This document shows positions 1-10,915 of a stretch of DNA of 64,000 nt, one piece after another (position 1 is the first letter of the stretch; each line of letters begins with the position of its first letter). Both the position numbers and the translations under genes were made by a program. Source of the stretch: Aselliscus stoliczkanus (taxonomy: Eukaryota; Chordata; Mammalia; Chiroptera; Hipposideridae); contig CM066732.1 in the NCBI GenBank assembly GCA_033961575.1, positions 70,532,687-70,596,686 on the forward strand. The letters run 5' to 3'. The notes below the pieces were generated by a model. It made no database searches and had not been told where the DNA came from. It saw only the letters and a program-made list of their open reading frames with translations.

Positions 1-470
1 TGGAGGACCAGTCCGTCCAGCAGCACTTGGTACCGGGTTATATCCTTTACCATCTTGCTGAGTCTCTGTTTTGCTTCATTTACTAGGTCTGTAATAAGGT
101 CATCTCTCACTCTGAGGACTTTGAGCTTTGCTTGATTCATCAAATTGGACATCTGAATTTTCTTCTGCTGCTCTATCTGCTTTTCTTTCTTCTCATAGTA
201 CTCCATAATCTTCAGTCTCTGGGTTTGCACAAGATGACCTTTCTCAATGTTGAACTCTTCTGTTTTTGCATTTATTTCTTCTGCTTTTTCATTGGCTTCT
301 TGTTTAATAAAAGCCATCATATGCTTGATCTGCTTTTGCATGTTGGCTCCTCTGAGGGCCATGGTAAAAGCGATGCTAGGCGGGTGGGCACCTCAAGTTT
401 AGGATTAAGGAAGATGGTAGAAGAAAGGGGAAAGGAAAAGCCAGCACAGGATCTGCCTGCCTTTGCTTTC
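1..470 (-). pseudogene. ATP6V1E1: ATP6V1E1 processed pseudogene, 5' part (runs off left edge)
   Basis: Read on the minus strand from an ATG at 360-362, the frame stays open to the window edge (about 120 codons). It matches the N-terminal half of vacuolar ATPase subunit E1, the peripheral-stalk subunit of the proton pump: recognisable stretches are [30 protein letters not shown] and [11 protein letters not shown]. There are no introns, whereas the parent gene is multi-exonic, so this is a retrocopy. Compared with the human protein as I remember it, residues 4-7 differ, one Glu of the AEEEFNIEK run is missing, and there are scattered substitutions. About 100 bases upstream (363-470) may be retrocopied 5'UTR. 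The 3' half, poly(A) and target-site duplication lie outside the window. An expressed retrogene cannot be excluded from this half alone. Confidence 0.88.
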
Positions 471-1317
471 ATCTAGTTCTCGATATATTTCCATTAATAT
501 GGCAAATAATTTTTTCTCAATCCCATCAGTAGGGAGGTTCAAACACAATTTGCATTTACATGTCAGTGACAACAATGTATAATCAATATTATTCATAAAT
601 AATTTGCTTATAAACTGCCTTCCAAAGGACAAGGATTATAGTGAGTGCTAAATACAGTGACTGCTTTCTTATTTTCTTTTTACAATATAACATTTTTCTA
701 ATAATTTCATGATGATATGAAATTATTGGTTTGTTGCTTCTTTGATGAAAAGCATTATATTAACAATTTTGGATTTCCATAGAATTTCCATAGTTGTAGC
801 CACATATAAAACTCTTAGCAAAATTGAATTTTAAATAACTTTCATAACTTTTGTGTTTTCCTTCAAGAATTTCTTGAAAGATTTCATTTTCATTTAGAAA
901 CACCTTTCTTGTCAGAATTAATCAGAACTATGTATGTATATCTAAAACTGTATCACTAGAGAAAACACTATTTTTTTCTTTAAAAACCTATTATTGCTGA
1001 AGGCATACCTGTGCTGGTATGATTAATAAATTTTCTTTACCAGTTACACTTAGCACACTAGAGAAATATCCCATGAATTAATCAATGATCTACTTAAATA
1101 TTTATTTGTATAGTTATTTTTTAGGGCAGCAATCAATATGCTAAAGATTCTTCAGATATATTTCCCATAGAGTTTAAACCTAAAATCAGCTAAACAATGA
1201 GTTATATCCTAATATGTATTTCTTTTTGAAAGTTTGAGTTTGGTTGAAATGAACATCAAGATACACCGGAGGGAGAAACAAAAGGCCAAATAGTTCATCC
1301 TAAAGGAATAAAAGATT
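471..1317. other. Unassigned AT-rich sequence
   Basis: No coding frame, RNA gene or repeat family is recognisable here. The sequence is AT-rich with no clear internal symmetry. Confidence 0.5.
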
Positions 1318-2106
1318 TGAAACTTTTATACTCCTGATGAAAGTGAAAGAAGAAAGTGCCAAAGCAGGACTGTATTTGAACCATCAAGAAGACAAAAATC
1401 GTGGCTACAGAATTAATATACAACTTTAATGTATGCAATGGTGACATTGAAATTGTGAAAGATTTTGCTTACGTTGGTTTAGTCATCAATTCAAATGGAA
1501 ACAGCCACCAAGAAATCATGAAAAGTCTGTGACTAAGGAGGGCAGCAAAAAAAATTAGGAAAGATCACCAAAAGCGTGTTGTGTTGTTAGAAACCAACTA
1601 AGATCATCCGCATCATCATATCTCCAGTTACCATATGTGGGTGTCAAAGTTGGGCAGTGAAGAAGGCTGATAGAAAAAAAAAATGATTCTTTTGAAGTAT
1701 AGTGTTGGAGGAGAGCTCTATGAATACCCTGGGCTGCCGGAAAGATGAACAAGTGGGTCCTGAAGCAAACTAAGCCTAAATATTGCTGGAGGCCAAAATG
1801 ACAAAACCAAAGCTGTCCTACTTCAGACACATCATGAAAGCTAGGGTTCTTTGGATAAAACAGGAATGCTGGAAAAAAACAGATGGCAGCAGGAAAAGAG
1901 GAATACCAAGTATGAGATGGATTGACTCCATAAAAGAAGCTGTAAGCATGAGTCTACAGGAGCTGAGCAAGGATGCTGAAGGCAGGACACTGTGGGTGTC
2001 ACTCATTCATGGAATTGCCAGGAGTCAGAGCCAACCCAGTGGCATGTAACACATGCACAGGTATGAATGGAAAAGAAAGAATGGTGAACAACAACAACAA
2101 AAAGAT
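1318..2106 (+). mobile_element. RTE-clade LINE relic (C-terminal reverse transcriptase region)
   Basis: In shifting frames the plus strand resembles the end of an RTE/BovB-type LINE ORF2. Visible pieces are a KVKEESAKAGLYLN-like block near 1338, a C-SWAVKKAD-like block near 1650, and the final LSYFRHIM...GSRKRGIPSMRWIDSIKEA...SLQELSKDAEGRTLWVSLIHGIARS block, the last being one open frame at 1783-2049. Several stops and frameshifts separate the blocks, so it is dead. It ends near 2095 in an (AAC)n-type tail, as expected for an RTE 3' end rather than a long poly(A). The clade rests on the C-terminal motif pattern, and the exact family is not determined. Confidence 0.7.
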
Positions 2107-2630
2107 ATAAAATTTCAAATATCTGGGTTAATTCTTGACCCTGATATTTTCTAAGTGTGGAACTTGGGAAAATTACTTCAACTCTATGAAAGTTGGCTTT
2201 CTAATCTATATATAAAATAAAAGATATGCCTACATACTAAATTTGTCACATGGAATTTTATGAAGACACATAGAAAGCACAGCAACTTGAAAACTTCTTC
2301 AGACACCAGCTTTAAATTGGCCCTGGTAACTGGCAGTTTGTTTTTTAGGCATTAGCTGGGTGTAGATAGCATGATTTTTGATTATTGTTTTTACCTGTAA
2401 CATCAGAAGTGTTTAATGCCCGTGTGGATGTAAATTATAGATGATATATTTATGTCATGATAATGCTCTCAATCTAGGTAATTACTTATCCAATTGACAG
2501 TCTCTCTTCCCTACTAATCAGAACTCTAATTTTCCTTGGGTGAGAAATACACTAATTAAAATATTTCTCATCTTACATTACTTTGAGGCCATAAGAGACC
2601 ATTGTGATATAATCGGTTTTAATCAATGAA
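2107..2630. other. Unassigned sequence
   Basis: AT-rich, with no recognised gene or repeat. Confidence 0.4.
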
Positions 2631-2634
2631 CTTT

Positions 2635-2985
2635 AAGAAGTTGCTGGGTCAGACTTCCAGGATAGTTTTGTGAAAGGAAATACAGTTTGTTTGCTCCCTT
2701 TTTCTGTGCTCTTTGCCCTTCCATTTTTTTTTCCTTTTCTCTTTTTGAAATGGAAGCTGAACACCTGGAAATGTGACTGCCACCCTGTGAACACTGGAAT
2801 GAAAGTCACAAGCCAGAAATGATGGTGTGGGGCAATGGAAGGGACACAGACGCCTGGGGACATGGATGAGCTTCCATATCAATGTGGGCTCTCTAGCCAT
2901 GGTCTTCTTATTGTATAAGGCAAGTCAACTTAATATTTTCTAAGCCATTGTTTGTGATGTTTTCTGTTATTTCCGGCTGAAGATA
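2635..2985 (+). mobile_element. Possible old ERVL-type LTR fragment
   Basis: The 3' part (about 2905-2985) has the layout of an ancient ERVL/MaLR LTR end: a polyadenylation-like region, a 'taagccattgt' block, then a 'ttctgttattt' block. The 5' part is only weakly similar to such LTRs. No TSD was found. Two short open frames on the opposite strand (76 and 83 aa) have no recognisable domain and are chance. Confidence 0.3.
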
Positions 2986-3145
2986 CCTTAATTAATAGTG
3001 TTTATGTAGTATAGCATCTGACTAGGTAATACATCATTGACCTATGGGAATAGTGTGTACAGGGACTCATTCTTTAAAGCAACTTGTGAAAAGGGTTATT
3101 AAATTTGGGATGAATGAATTAAATTTTATTTAAGGGTTACAGATA

Positions 3146-3274
3146 CAGAGGGTGCCACAAAAATATATAGACACATTTTAAGAAAAGAAAAAACTGTATT
3201 AAAATTGTAATAATATATACCGATAACAAAAGATGAATACAAGTCATGTGTATACATATTTTTGGCAACACCGG
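3146..3274. mobile_element. Mariner/Tc1-like MITE with TA target duplication
   Basis: A ~129-bp element is bounded by TA dinucleotides at 3144-3145 and 3275-3276. Its ends are inverted: the left reads CAGAGGGTGCCACAAAAATA and the reverse complement of the right reads CCGGTGTTGCCAAAAATATG, similar with a few mismatches and a one-base gap. There is no coding capacity. TA duplication and terminal inverted repeats are the hallmarks of Tc1/mariner non-autonomous elements. Confidence 0.65.
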
Positions 3275-3277
3275 TAT

Positions 3278-5787
3278 AGATGTGTTAAAAGAGTGATTTA
3301 GATCATTTATAAACAATGTATGTATAGAGATAGAAGTAATTGTTAGAAAAGAAGCCTATTTTGAATTTAAAAGTCAGAATATCAAATCTTGCTTTTTCTC
3401 TACCTTAACACACATTATTCCCTTTATTATTCCCACTGTCTTTCCTTTAGGATCATCATTTTTATAAGTTATATTGTTGTTCACTGCACATGGTTTGAAA
3501 TACAGGAATATATCCATTGCTAAACATTAGTATAAAAAGGGATTTCCACTGTAAAATATACATTTATATTTATATATGCTAATGCATTCATAATATCTAT
3601 TTTATGCTCCTATTGCAGCACATATTCTCTCCTGCTTTTTGGTACTAGTACTTTATACCCTAGGGAAGTGAGACTCTTTGAGACCAAAGTTTTCTTCTAT
3701 TGGAGGGGAAAAACATAGATTCGTAATCACTCTCAGTGATAGTCAAATTATTCAAGCCTGAGACAGTTCTGGTGTTTCAAATACCTGGTTTTGATCATTG
3801 TCCCAGGGCTGGCAAATCAATCTAACTTGAGGCAGTTAGAAACTGTCCTTAGGAGTTTAATACTGGAGATGGGTTTCTCCTGTGTAATGTTGCTAGAAAT
3901 ATTTGATCCCAGAGCTGTTTGTAAGCATGGTTATAGTTCTATGGAGAAAACTGAATCTAAAATATGAAATTGACAAATTGTACTACAAACAAAAGCAGAA
4001 AGGGAGGCTCGATAGTGTTTAACGGTACCTGCCACTAGGCTATTTTGAAATAGTGAATTCCAAAGTTACTTTAGTTGGGTTTTAGTTGTTTAAAACAAAA
4101 TCAACTCCAGTGTCTTTAATTGGAATTGTTTCTTTTTTAGTTGTCTTCATTCTCTTTATTTGCTTTATAAGTCTGAAATTGCTCTCACTTTTATGTGGGA
4201 AACACAACCACTACATAAACATAAAAAGAAAAATTTCCTTCTCCATGCAAGTAAGAAGCATTCTATCTAACTTTAAAGGAATAGCTCCCATTTAGGAAAC
4301 AGGCCAATTAGAAAGCTCTCCCTCCAGATAACCTCAGAGTGTGTCTCTAAATTCTTCTTTATGTTTTGATATACCCATAAGATAAGAGGGTTCTCTGACA
4401 TGAGACTGAAATTGCTAAATTAGCCTCATTAATATTATTACTATTTACACTATCTTCATGCCATTTGTATCATAATAATAAATTAAAAATCACCAGGAGT
4501 GATTGCATATATACTCTGTAAAAATAGTTCTAATCCATCCAACAAGCTTGCATCACTTGAAGAATGATGGAACTAAAGGACAAGCAACATAAATTATAAT
4601 CCCACTGTCACATTGTTAGTGAGAAAGCAGCAGAACACAGAACTTAACCCAGGACAGACCAATTTTTAAGACGAAACATTTTCAGGTCACTTTAGAAAAT
4701 GAGATGTGGAGAGAGAACAACCCTAATTGTGTGTATCTCTGCCACAGAATATTCACTTGGCAAGTTGACCGTGTTTCACAGACTATCCTTCAGTTTCCTA
4801 AGAGTGCAATGTCTTCAAAGTCCACCATAGGTGACTTTGTTCACCTAGTCCATTTGCCGTTTAGAACCTTGTGTATTTTTCTCCATCAATTTCCCCATTA
4901 AATGACTCAGAACATCATCACTTTCCTCTGAAGATCTAAAACCCTGCTGGCTTCATGAAACTGTAAAGTTACTTTTAAATACAGGTTTGAAGTTGACCAC
5001 ATTTGTTTTATCCTCACTGTGGAGTGCTTGGAATAATTGAGCAAATTTGCTTTTAAATGTGGCGTTCTTTAAGAAAATAATTACTTGACATATATATATA
5101 TATCCTGATACATGCAATTTTGAGCAGTGATGTTCAGCCCTTGTAAGTGCTGATCGTATAATAATATCATTGAGGGAACTCTAGGAAAGACAGCCTTTCT
5201 GCAGTATTGTGATAGATGTTGACAGGAAAATGAACATGAGCTGAAGCAATCCAAGGTTCATCACAGTGCCCTTTTGAGCTTGACAAGAAGAGGACATGCA
5301 TTATAGCAGAGGAGACAATAAAAATTGGGTATTGGCAATATGACATGGAAAGCTAAAATATGAATCTGTCTTTATTGTAGCAAAAATGAAAAAATATTAA
5401 CTCCTTTCAGAGAGAAAAGTTAGCCTCAGTTCACTTGAGCACTTTACTTGTGGCAACTTGTACAAATGGAATTTGTATGATACAGTTTGTTAACTTTAGG
5501 GCATGGTATAAACAAGTATGAATGTGAAATACCCCGATCTTGATTTATTCATTTTTATGTTGATGGTATTACTGTTATAGTTTCAACGTTCCTTAATATT
5601 GTGGACAATGGCAAAACCTACATGATCCCATAATCTCAAACTATAGTAAATTCATTCAAATAGATGTCTAGGTGAATTGAAACAGTCAAATGGCCATTAG
5701 TTATTTAATCTTACAAATACATCTCTTTCAAACAGATTAAATAATTTTCTCGATGTCTCAGTTTCTTTCTACTTACACTCCATTTTA
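3278..5787. other. Unassigned AT-rich sequence
   Basis: About 2.5 kb without a supportable gene. The open frames at 4086-4295 and 4704-4901 are short, have no recognisable domain and look like chance. A short (TA)n run lies at 5092-5103. Confidence 0.45.
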
Positions 5788-5802
5788 AAACATGCTTCTA
5801 GG

Positions 5803-6257
5803 GGGCCAGCCGAGTAGCGTGCTGGTTAAGGGCTGGCTTGGGACACTGGCTGTGAGCAGCAGGGCCCTGGTTTGGATCCCATATATAAGGGTCAGTGACA
5901 TTGCCCTCTGCAGCTAAGATGGTGAACAATAGCTCGACCTGGAGCTGGGCTGCTGTGTAGCCTGGCAATGGCATAACTGCAGCCCCTGCTGCAGTGGGCT
6001 GCCATAAGCTACAGTGGGTGGCTGGCAGCCAGTGTGAGCTGCCAAGAGCCACCATGAGTAGCCATCCAGAGGCCGACAACCGATCTGCCTTGCCCGCGAA
6101 GAGCACAATGATAATACTAACATGGGCCAGTGAAGCGACGTCCTCCACAACTAGACTGAAGAACAAAATGATGGCAACTTGTCTGTTCCCCTTCCCTGAT
6201 TCCCCAGCTTGTTCCCCTCCCCCAATTCCCCAATAAAATCTTAAAAAAAAAAAAAAA
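5803..6257 (+). mobile_element. Composite tRNA-derived SINE (~455 bp) with perfect 16-bp TSD
   Basis: The tRNA-like head starts GGGCCAGCCGAG with a B-box-like GGTTTGGATCC at 5869-5879. A long unrelated body follows, then a tail reading CCCAATTCCCCAATAAAATC and poly(A). The flanks repeat AAACATGCTTCTAGGG perfectly (5788-5803 and 6258-6273; one G is ambiguous between TSD and element). The tail resembles Rhin-1 type SINEs of rhinolophoid bats. The body contains repeated gctgcagtgggctgcc/ggctggcagcc-like motifs. The perfect TSD suggests a fairly young insertion. Open frames inside it (78-122 aa) are not genes. Confidence 0.9.
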
Positions 6258-6273
6258 GAAACATGCTTCTAGG

Positions 6274-7780
6274 GAAAAGAAAGTTACTTTAATTATTTTG
6301 GTAAAGATGGATTTTCTTCTTTAACATGTTTTTTTCTTGTTAAAATAACACACAGGAATGTTTTCACTTTACATCTGTGGTTAATAGTACAGATAAATCA
6401 GGTTCTAATTTAAATAATGTCACTGAAATTTTACTGCTTTGCCTTACCATTTAACTTGATTTTATTAACTAGGATTAAATTTTCTAGAGACATTTTTCCC
6501 TTGCAGATATAGATGTGCTAAATCAGAAATCATTAAGCTATGGGGAATGAATGGACTAAGATATTACTGTGACCCTTTGGAAGGACATGTAGAAGTGCAG
6601 GGTCAGATAAGTTTCCTCTGCCTTTTTATTAAAACCAACCATTATTCATTGGGTAATCCATAATACCATAATTCGTTCTAGGCAGTCATATTATAGATTT
6701 GTGAAGGTCACATACAATGCATTATCTACTTACACTATATCTTCAGATGTGAAGGGAGACATAAAAAGGAAAAGAGTGATCGAAAGTTTTCCTAATGTGT
6801 CCAAGATACTTTCATTGCAATATTATGCCTCTTTTTTAGAGTGCCTTTCCAGTATTAACTCTGAGATGTTTAATTTGGCTTTTAATCAGTGACATCATGT
6901 AATATACAATTTCTCACATAAGTACCTTATCATTGTACTGAGAAACAGTATAGAAGGAGATATATGTATATATACTATATAATTGATTTAGAGATATTTT
7001 GATATCCATTCTTCCCTTCAGTAGGCCAACAGATCATCTATCTTCCTTAGACAGTCATCCAATTAAACCTACTGCTACTTCAATAGTTCCTTCTTTATGA
7101 GAGACTTCATTCTTGTTTCTAATATTAAGTAACATCTATATAACACATTAGTGAATAGTGAGTGGTGAGAAAATAAGTATAGCCTACTCTTTCATGGAAA
7201 TGTAGAATCAAAGGGAGGGTTATGAAACAACTGAAGTTGTTTGTAATCTCAGTGAAAAGAGCAAGTTGAGTTGTAGAAGCTGATATTACTTATGTATAGT
7301 CAGCACTACTAAGTGTTGGGAACATCTTGTATTCTGTGTCACCTGTCCTGACAGGTGTCTTTAGAGATGTCCCAGGACCCTGTCCATAGGTCCTTTTAGG
7401 TCTAGCAGGATTCTGTATGTATTCTATGTATTGTTGTGTGCTAAGAAATCATTCTGCTTCTCTCTCATGCAAGAGAACAGACAATCTCAGTAAGGCTGTC
7501 TGAGGCCCTATCTTATAAACACACCTAGCAGCCTTCTCTGTTTCTGGAATATGGCTGCTTCTCTGGTTCTCTAGCTAAGAAGTGAAATTACCTTCCTTTA
7601 TTTTGTGAATTTGTATAGGATATTCTTTCTGTTGTACAACTGTTAAGAATATTCTCGCAGTTAATTTATGCTTGAGTAGAGACAAGACTACTAAGAGAAA
7701 GAAATATTGGGGAAATTGTTAATATTTTAAAATATTATCTGTAAAGTGACTCCTATTCTTAAGATGCTACAATAGTCCAC
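6274..7780. other. Unassigned sequence
   Basis: No gene or confident repeat was recognised. A TA-rich patch lies near 6960-6982. Confidence 0.4.
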
Positions 7781-7784
7781 ATGG

Positions 7785-7935
7785 CTGGGTATAATCATTT
7801 TTATGACCTGGCTTCTACCTACCTATTCAGCCTGATTTCTCCTTATGTCTAAGCAGTTCCTAAGCTTCATTCTACTTATTTTTGAGACTCAGGTCTAATA
7901 TTAATGCCTCAATGATGACTTTTTCTTACTGAAAA
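7785..7935 (+). mobile_element. LINE L2 fragment (weak)
   Basis: The stretch matches the order of words in the 3' part of L2 (tatgacctggcttctacctacctattcagcctgattt..., then a 'gactcaggtctaa' block). It is strongly diverged. The call is by memory of the consensus only. Confidence 0.4.
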
Positions 7936-8194
7936 CAGGTTTTTTAATTTTTTTTCACAGTATACACACAGTATAAAGTATATACTTTAGTGTACTGATT
8001 TGGTTACATAGCCATTTCTACCTAAAATAAGAGTAGCTCTTCCTCTCCAATTAGGATACAATTGAGGGCAGTAAACTTGCTCTATTTCAAATGGAAGGTA
8101 TAGTGCTTCTCGAGTGCCCTTTGTATATCTCAGTGCTAACCTTCAATCAGAAAGAGCTGTGAATCCACTCTCATGAAATTTCAATAGATGTGTT

Positions 8195-8530
8195 TTAAAT
8201 AAATGAAAAAAATATGTCCTGTGTTTCTCAGTGTTGCCCAAATATCTTTTATATCCAGACCTCTTTATTCAAACCTCCTATGCACTGTCTCTTCTACAAA
8301 CTTTATCTCTGTTAATTATACTTCCCATCCTGAAACTCTTTCCATAGCCTGCCTAATCCTGTCTTTTTTTTTTTCTTTTGTGATTATGGCCTGTTTTTGC
8401 CTTTATCAATGACTTCTTTGATTTTCTATTCATAAATGTAGTTGCTCTCCAGAATTAACTCACTTTAATTCACTCTCTTTAATATACTTTCTCTGGAGGA
8501 CCTTTTACATTTATGGACTATCCACCATCA
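8195..8530 (+). mobile_element. LINE L2-like fragment (weak)
   Basis: This pyrimidine-rich stretch has L2-like word order (atatccagacctct..., ctcctatgcact...). It may belong to the same old insertion as 7785-7935. The 69-aa open frame at 8203-8412 has no domain. Confidence 0.25.
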
Positions 8531-9599
8531 ATTTCAGTAATTTCCTATTTTTGTCCCTAGCATGATTTCTTCCTTGAACATCGGAACTATTGTTCAAATT
8601 TCCTACAGAATTTTTTCACAGACACATCTGATAGCTTAAATATGAGATAAAATGAACTAATTGTTTTCCCCATTGGTATGTTGTTTTCCTATTCAATCAG
8701 AGTGAATAATTAAGCATTTTACTTAGTCCTTTCCTTTTTTTCTCACATTCCAATATTCATGAGTCATCATATATTGTGTTTTAACACTTTTTAGAATCGT
8801 TTTAGAATCTTTCCCTCTCTTTACATTTCAACTCTTGCCATCCCAATTTAGGTCATTGATTTTTTTTTTTTATATTAGATTCAGGTGTACAACACAATGC
8901 AATAGTTATACTCTTTACCCCCCAAAGTGACAACCCCCTTCCCCCAGTTCACCACCCCACTCCCCCCGCCATATCATACATATCTATCACAACTCCCCTG
9001 ACTCCCCTCCTCAGTATACTCCACATCCCATGACCATCCACATATTCAGTTACAGTTGGCATACAATAGTATACAACATCAGTTTCAGGTGTACAGTGCA
9101 GTGATCAAGCCTCTACTCCATCCATGAAGTGGTCTCCTGAACAAGACATGTGATTATCTGACATGCCACAAAATTTTTGCAACATTATTATATTCCCCGA
9201 ACTGTGTTTCATATCCCTGTGGCAATATTGTAGTTGTCTATTTATGCTGTCTAATCCCTTCCCCTTCCTCCTCATTCCCACCCCCCTCCCAACCCTCAGT
9301 TTTTCCTCTACATCTATGAGTCTGTTTACTTTGATCATTCACTCAGCTCTTCAGACTCCACACACAAGTGAGATCACATGGTACCTGTCCTTCTCCGAGT
9401 GACTTCTTTCACACAACATAATAGTCTCTTCACAACATTATCAATTACATTCCCAGAACTGCCCCTATCTCCCTGCGGCAACATTGTAGTCTCATCTACA
9501 CTGTCCAAAACCTTCCCCCTCTGCCTCTTCCCCACTCCCTCCCAGCCAACAACCATCAGTTTTTCCTTTATATCAACTCTTTCTGTGTTGATTTTCTGT

Positions 9600-10010
9600 C
9601 TAAAGTGTCTGTCCATTGGTGACAATGGTGTTGAAGTCCCCTACTATGATAGTGTTACTGTTGATCTCTGTCTTTAGGTCTGTTAAAATCTGTTATATGT
9701 AATTAGGAGTTCCTATGTTGGGTGCATAGATGTTTATTAGGGTTATAGTGCCCTTCTTTGTCTTTTATTGTAGTCATTTTAAAGTCTATTTTGTCCACAA
9801 TAAGTATTGGTACTCCAGCTTTTTTTTTTCTCATTTCCATTTGCATGAAATATCTTATTCCATCTGTAAACAGCATATACATGTGTCCTATTTTCCTATC
9901 CACTCAGCCACTCTGTGTCTTTTGATTGGAGCATTTAGCCCATTCACATTTAAAATGATTATTGATAGGTGCATATGTATTGCCATTTTGTTATTTGTAT
10001 TCCTGGTCTC
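9600..10010 (-). pseudogene. ORF2 endonuclease remnant of copy A
   Basis: Only the first part of the APE-type endonuclease remains. It carries a stop right after the WIRK-like block (AAA TAG). A deletion removes the segment that holds the catalytic Glu (the QETH block seen in copy D), and another ~40-nt deletion lies before the ITLINIYAP block. The lesions are the same as in copy C. The sequence then joins directly to ORF2-end/3'UTR material near 9575-9600. Confidence 0.8.
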
Positions 10011-10042
10011 CCTGGGTTAGCTTGTTTACCCCTTTTTTTTGT

Positions 10043-10915
10043 TTAAAAAAGCCCTTTTAACATTTCTTGCAATGCTGGCTTGGTGGTAATGAATTCCTTA
10101 AGCTTGTTCTTTTCTGAGAAGCTCTTTATTTCTCCTTCAATTTTAAGTGATAGCCGTGCTGGGTAGAGCAATCTTGGTTGTAGGCCTTTATTTTGTGTCA
10201 CTTTGAGTATCTCCTGCCACTCTCTTCTGGCCTGCAGAGTTTCTGTAGACAAGTCAGCTGTTAGTCTAACAGGAGTTCCTTTATATGTAACCTGCTGTCT
10301 TTCTCTTGCAGCCTCTAAGATTCTGTCTCTGTCTTTAAACTTTGCTATTTTAACTATGATGCGTCTTGGTGTGGACCTGTTTGGGTTCAGCTTGTTTGGA
10401 ACCCTCTGCACTTCCTGGGCATGTATGTTGATTTCTTTCACCAGGGTAGGGAAGTTTTCAGTCATTATTTTTTCAAATACATTTCCGACCCCTTGCTTCT
10501 TCTCTTCTCCTTCTGGTATTCCTATGAGTCAAAGGTGGTTGCATTTCACCTTGTCCCATAGGACTCTTAAACTATTTTCATTGTTTTTTATTCTTTGGTC
10601 TTTTTGCTGTGCTAACTGGGTGATTTCTCCTATTTTATCTTCCAAATCGCTGATCCGCTCCTCTGCTTCATCTACTCTACTGGTGATTCCTTTGAGTGTG
10701 TTCTTCATTTCAGTTATTGTATTCTTTAGTTCTAACAGGTTGTTTTTTATGGTTTCCCTATCCTTCTTTATGTCCTCGCTAAGTTCCTTAAACATTCTTA
10801 TCATCAGTGTTCTAAACTCTGTCTCTGAAAGGTTGGATCCCTCTGTTTCATTTAGTTCCATTTCTAGAGGTTTCTTCTGAGCTTTTACTTGAGACATGTT
10901 TCTTCATTTCCCCAT
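10043..10915 (-). pseudogene. L1 ORF1 (copy A), two nonsense changes
   Basis: This is an L1 ORF1p-type RNA-binding protein. It has an N-terminal coiled coil (heptad-rich IKKDRETIKNNLLELKNTIT... to ISDLEDKIGEI), an RRM-like middle (IVKIAKFKDRDRILEAARE) and a C-terminal domain with ETLQARREW and YPARLSLKIEGEIKSF. The expected start (MGK) at 10915 is followed by TGA at codon 4. A second TGA at 10529-10531 replaces an Arg (CGA in copy C), a typical CpG decay. Elsewhere the frame is intact. The 225-aa plus-strand open frame at 10203-10880 is its antisense shadow. Confidence 0.85.

Noticed and set aside
1..362. A functional ATP6V1E1 exon
   Set aside because: About 120 codons run without introns across what should be several exon boundaries, so it is a retrocopy.
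5798..6236. Open frames of 78-122 aa on both strands
   Set aside because: They lie within a SINE with poly(A) and TSD and have no independent coding evidence.
10203..10880. 225-aa plus-strand open frame
   Set aside because: It is the antisense of L1 ORF1 in copy A; its hydrophobic Ser/Leu-rich sequence reflects the reversed Lys/Glu-rich coiled coil.
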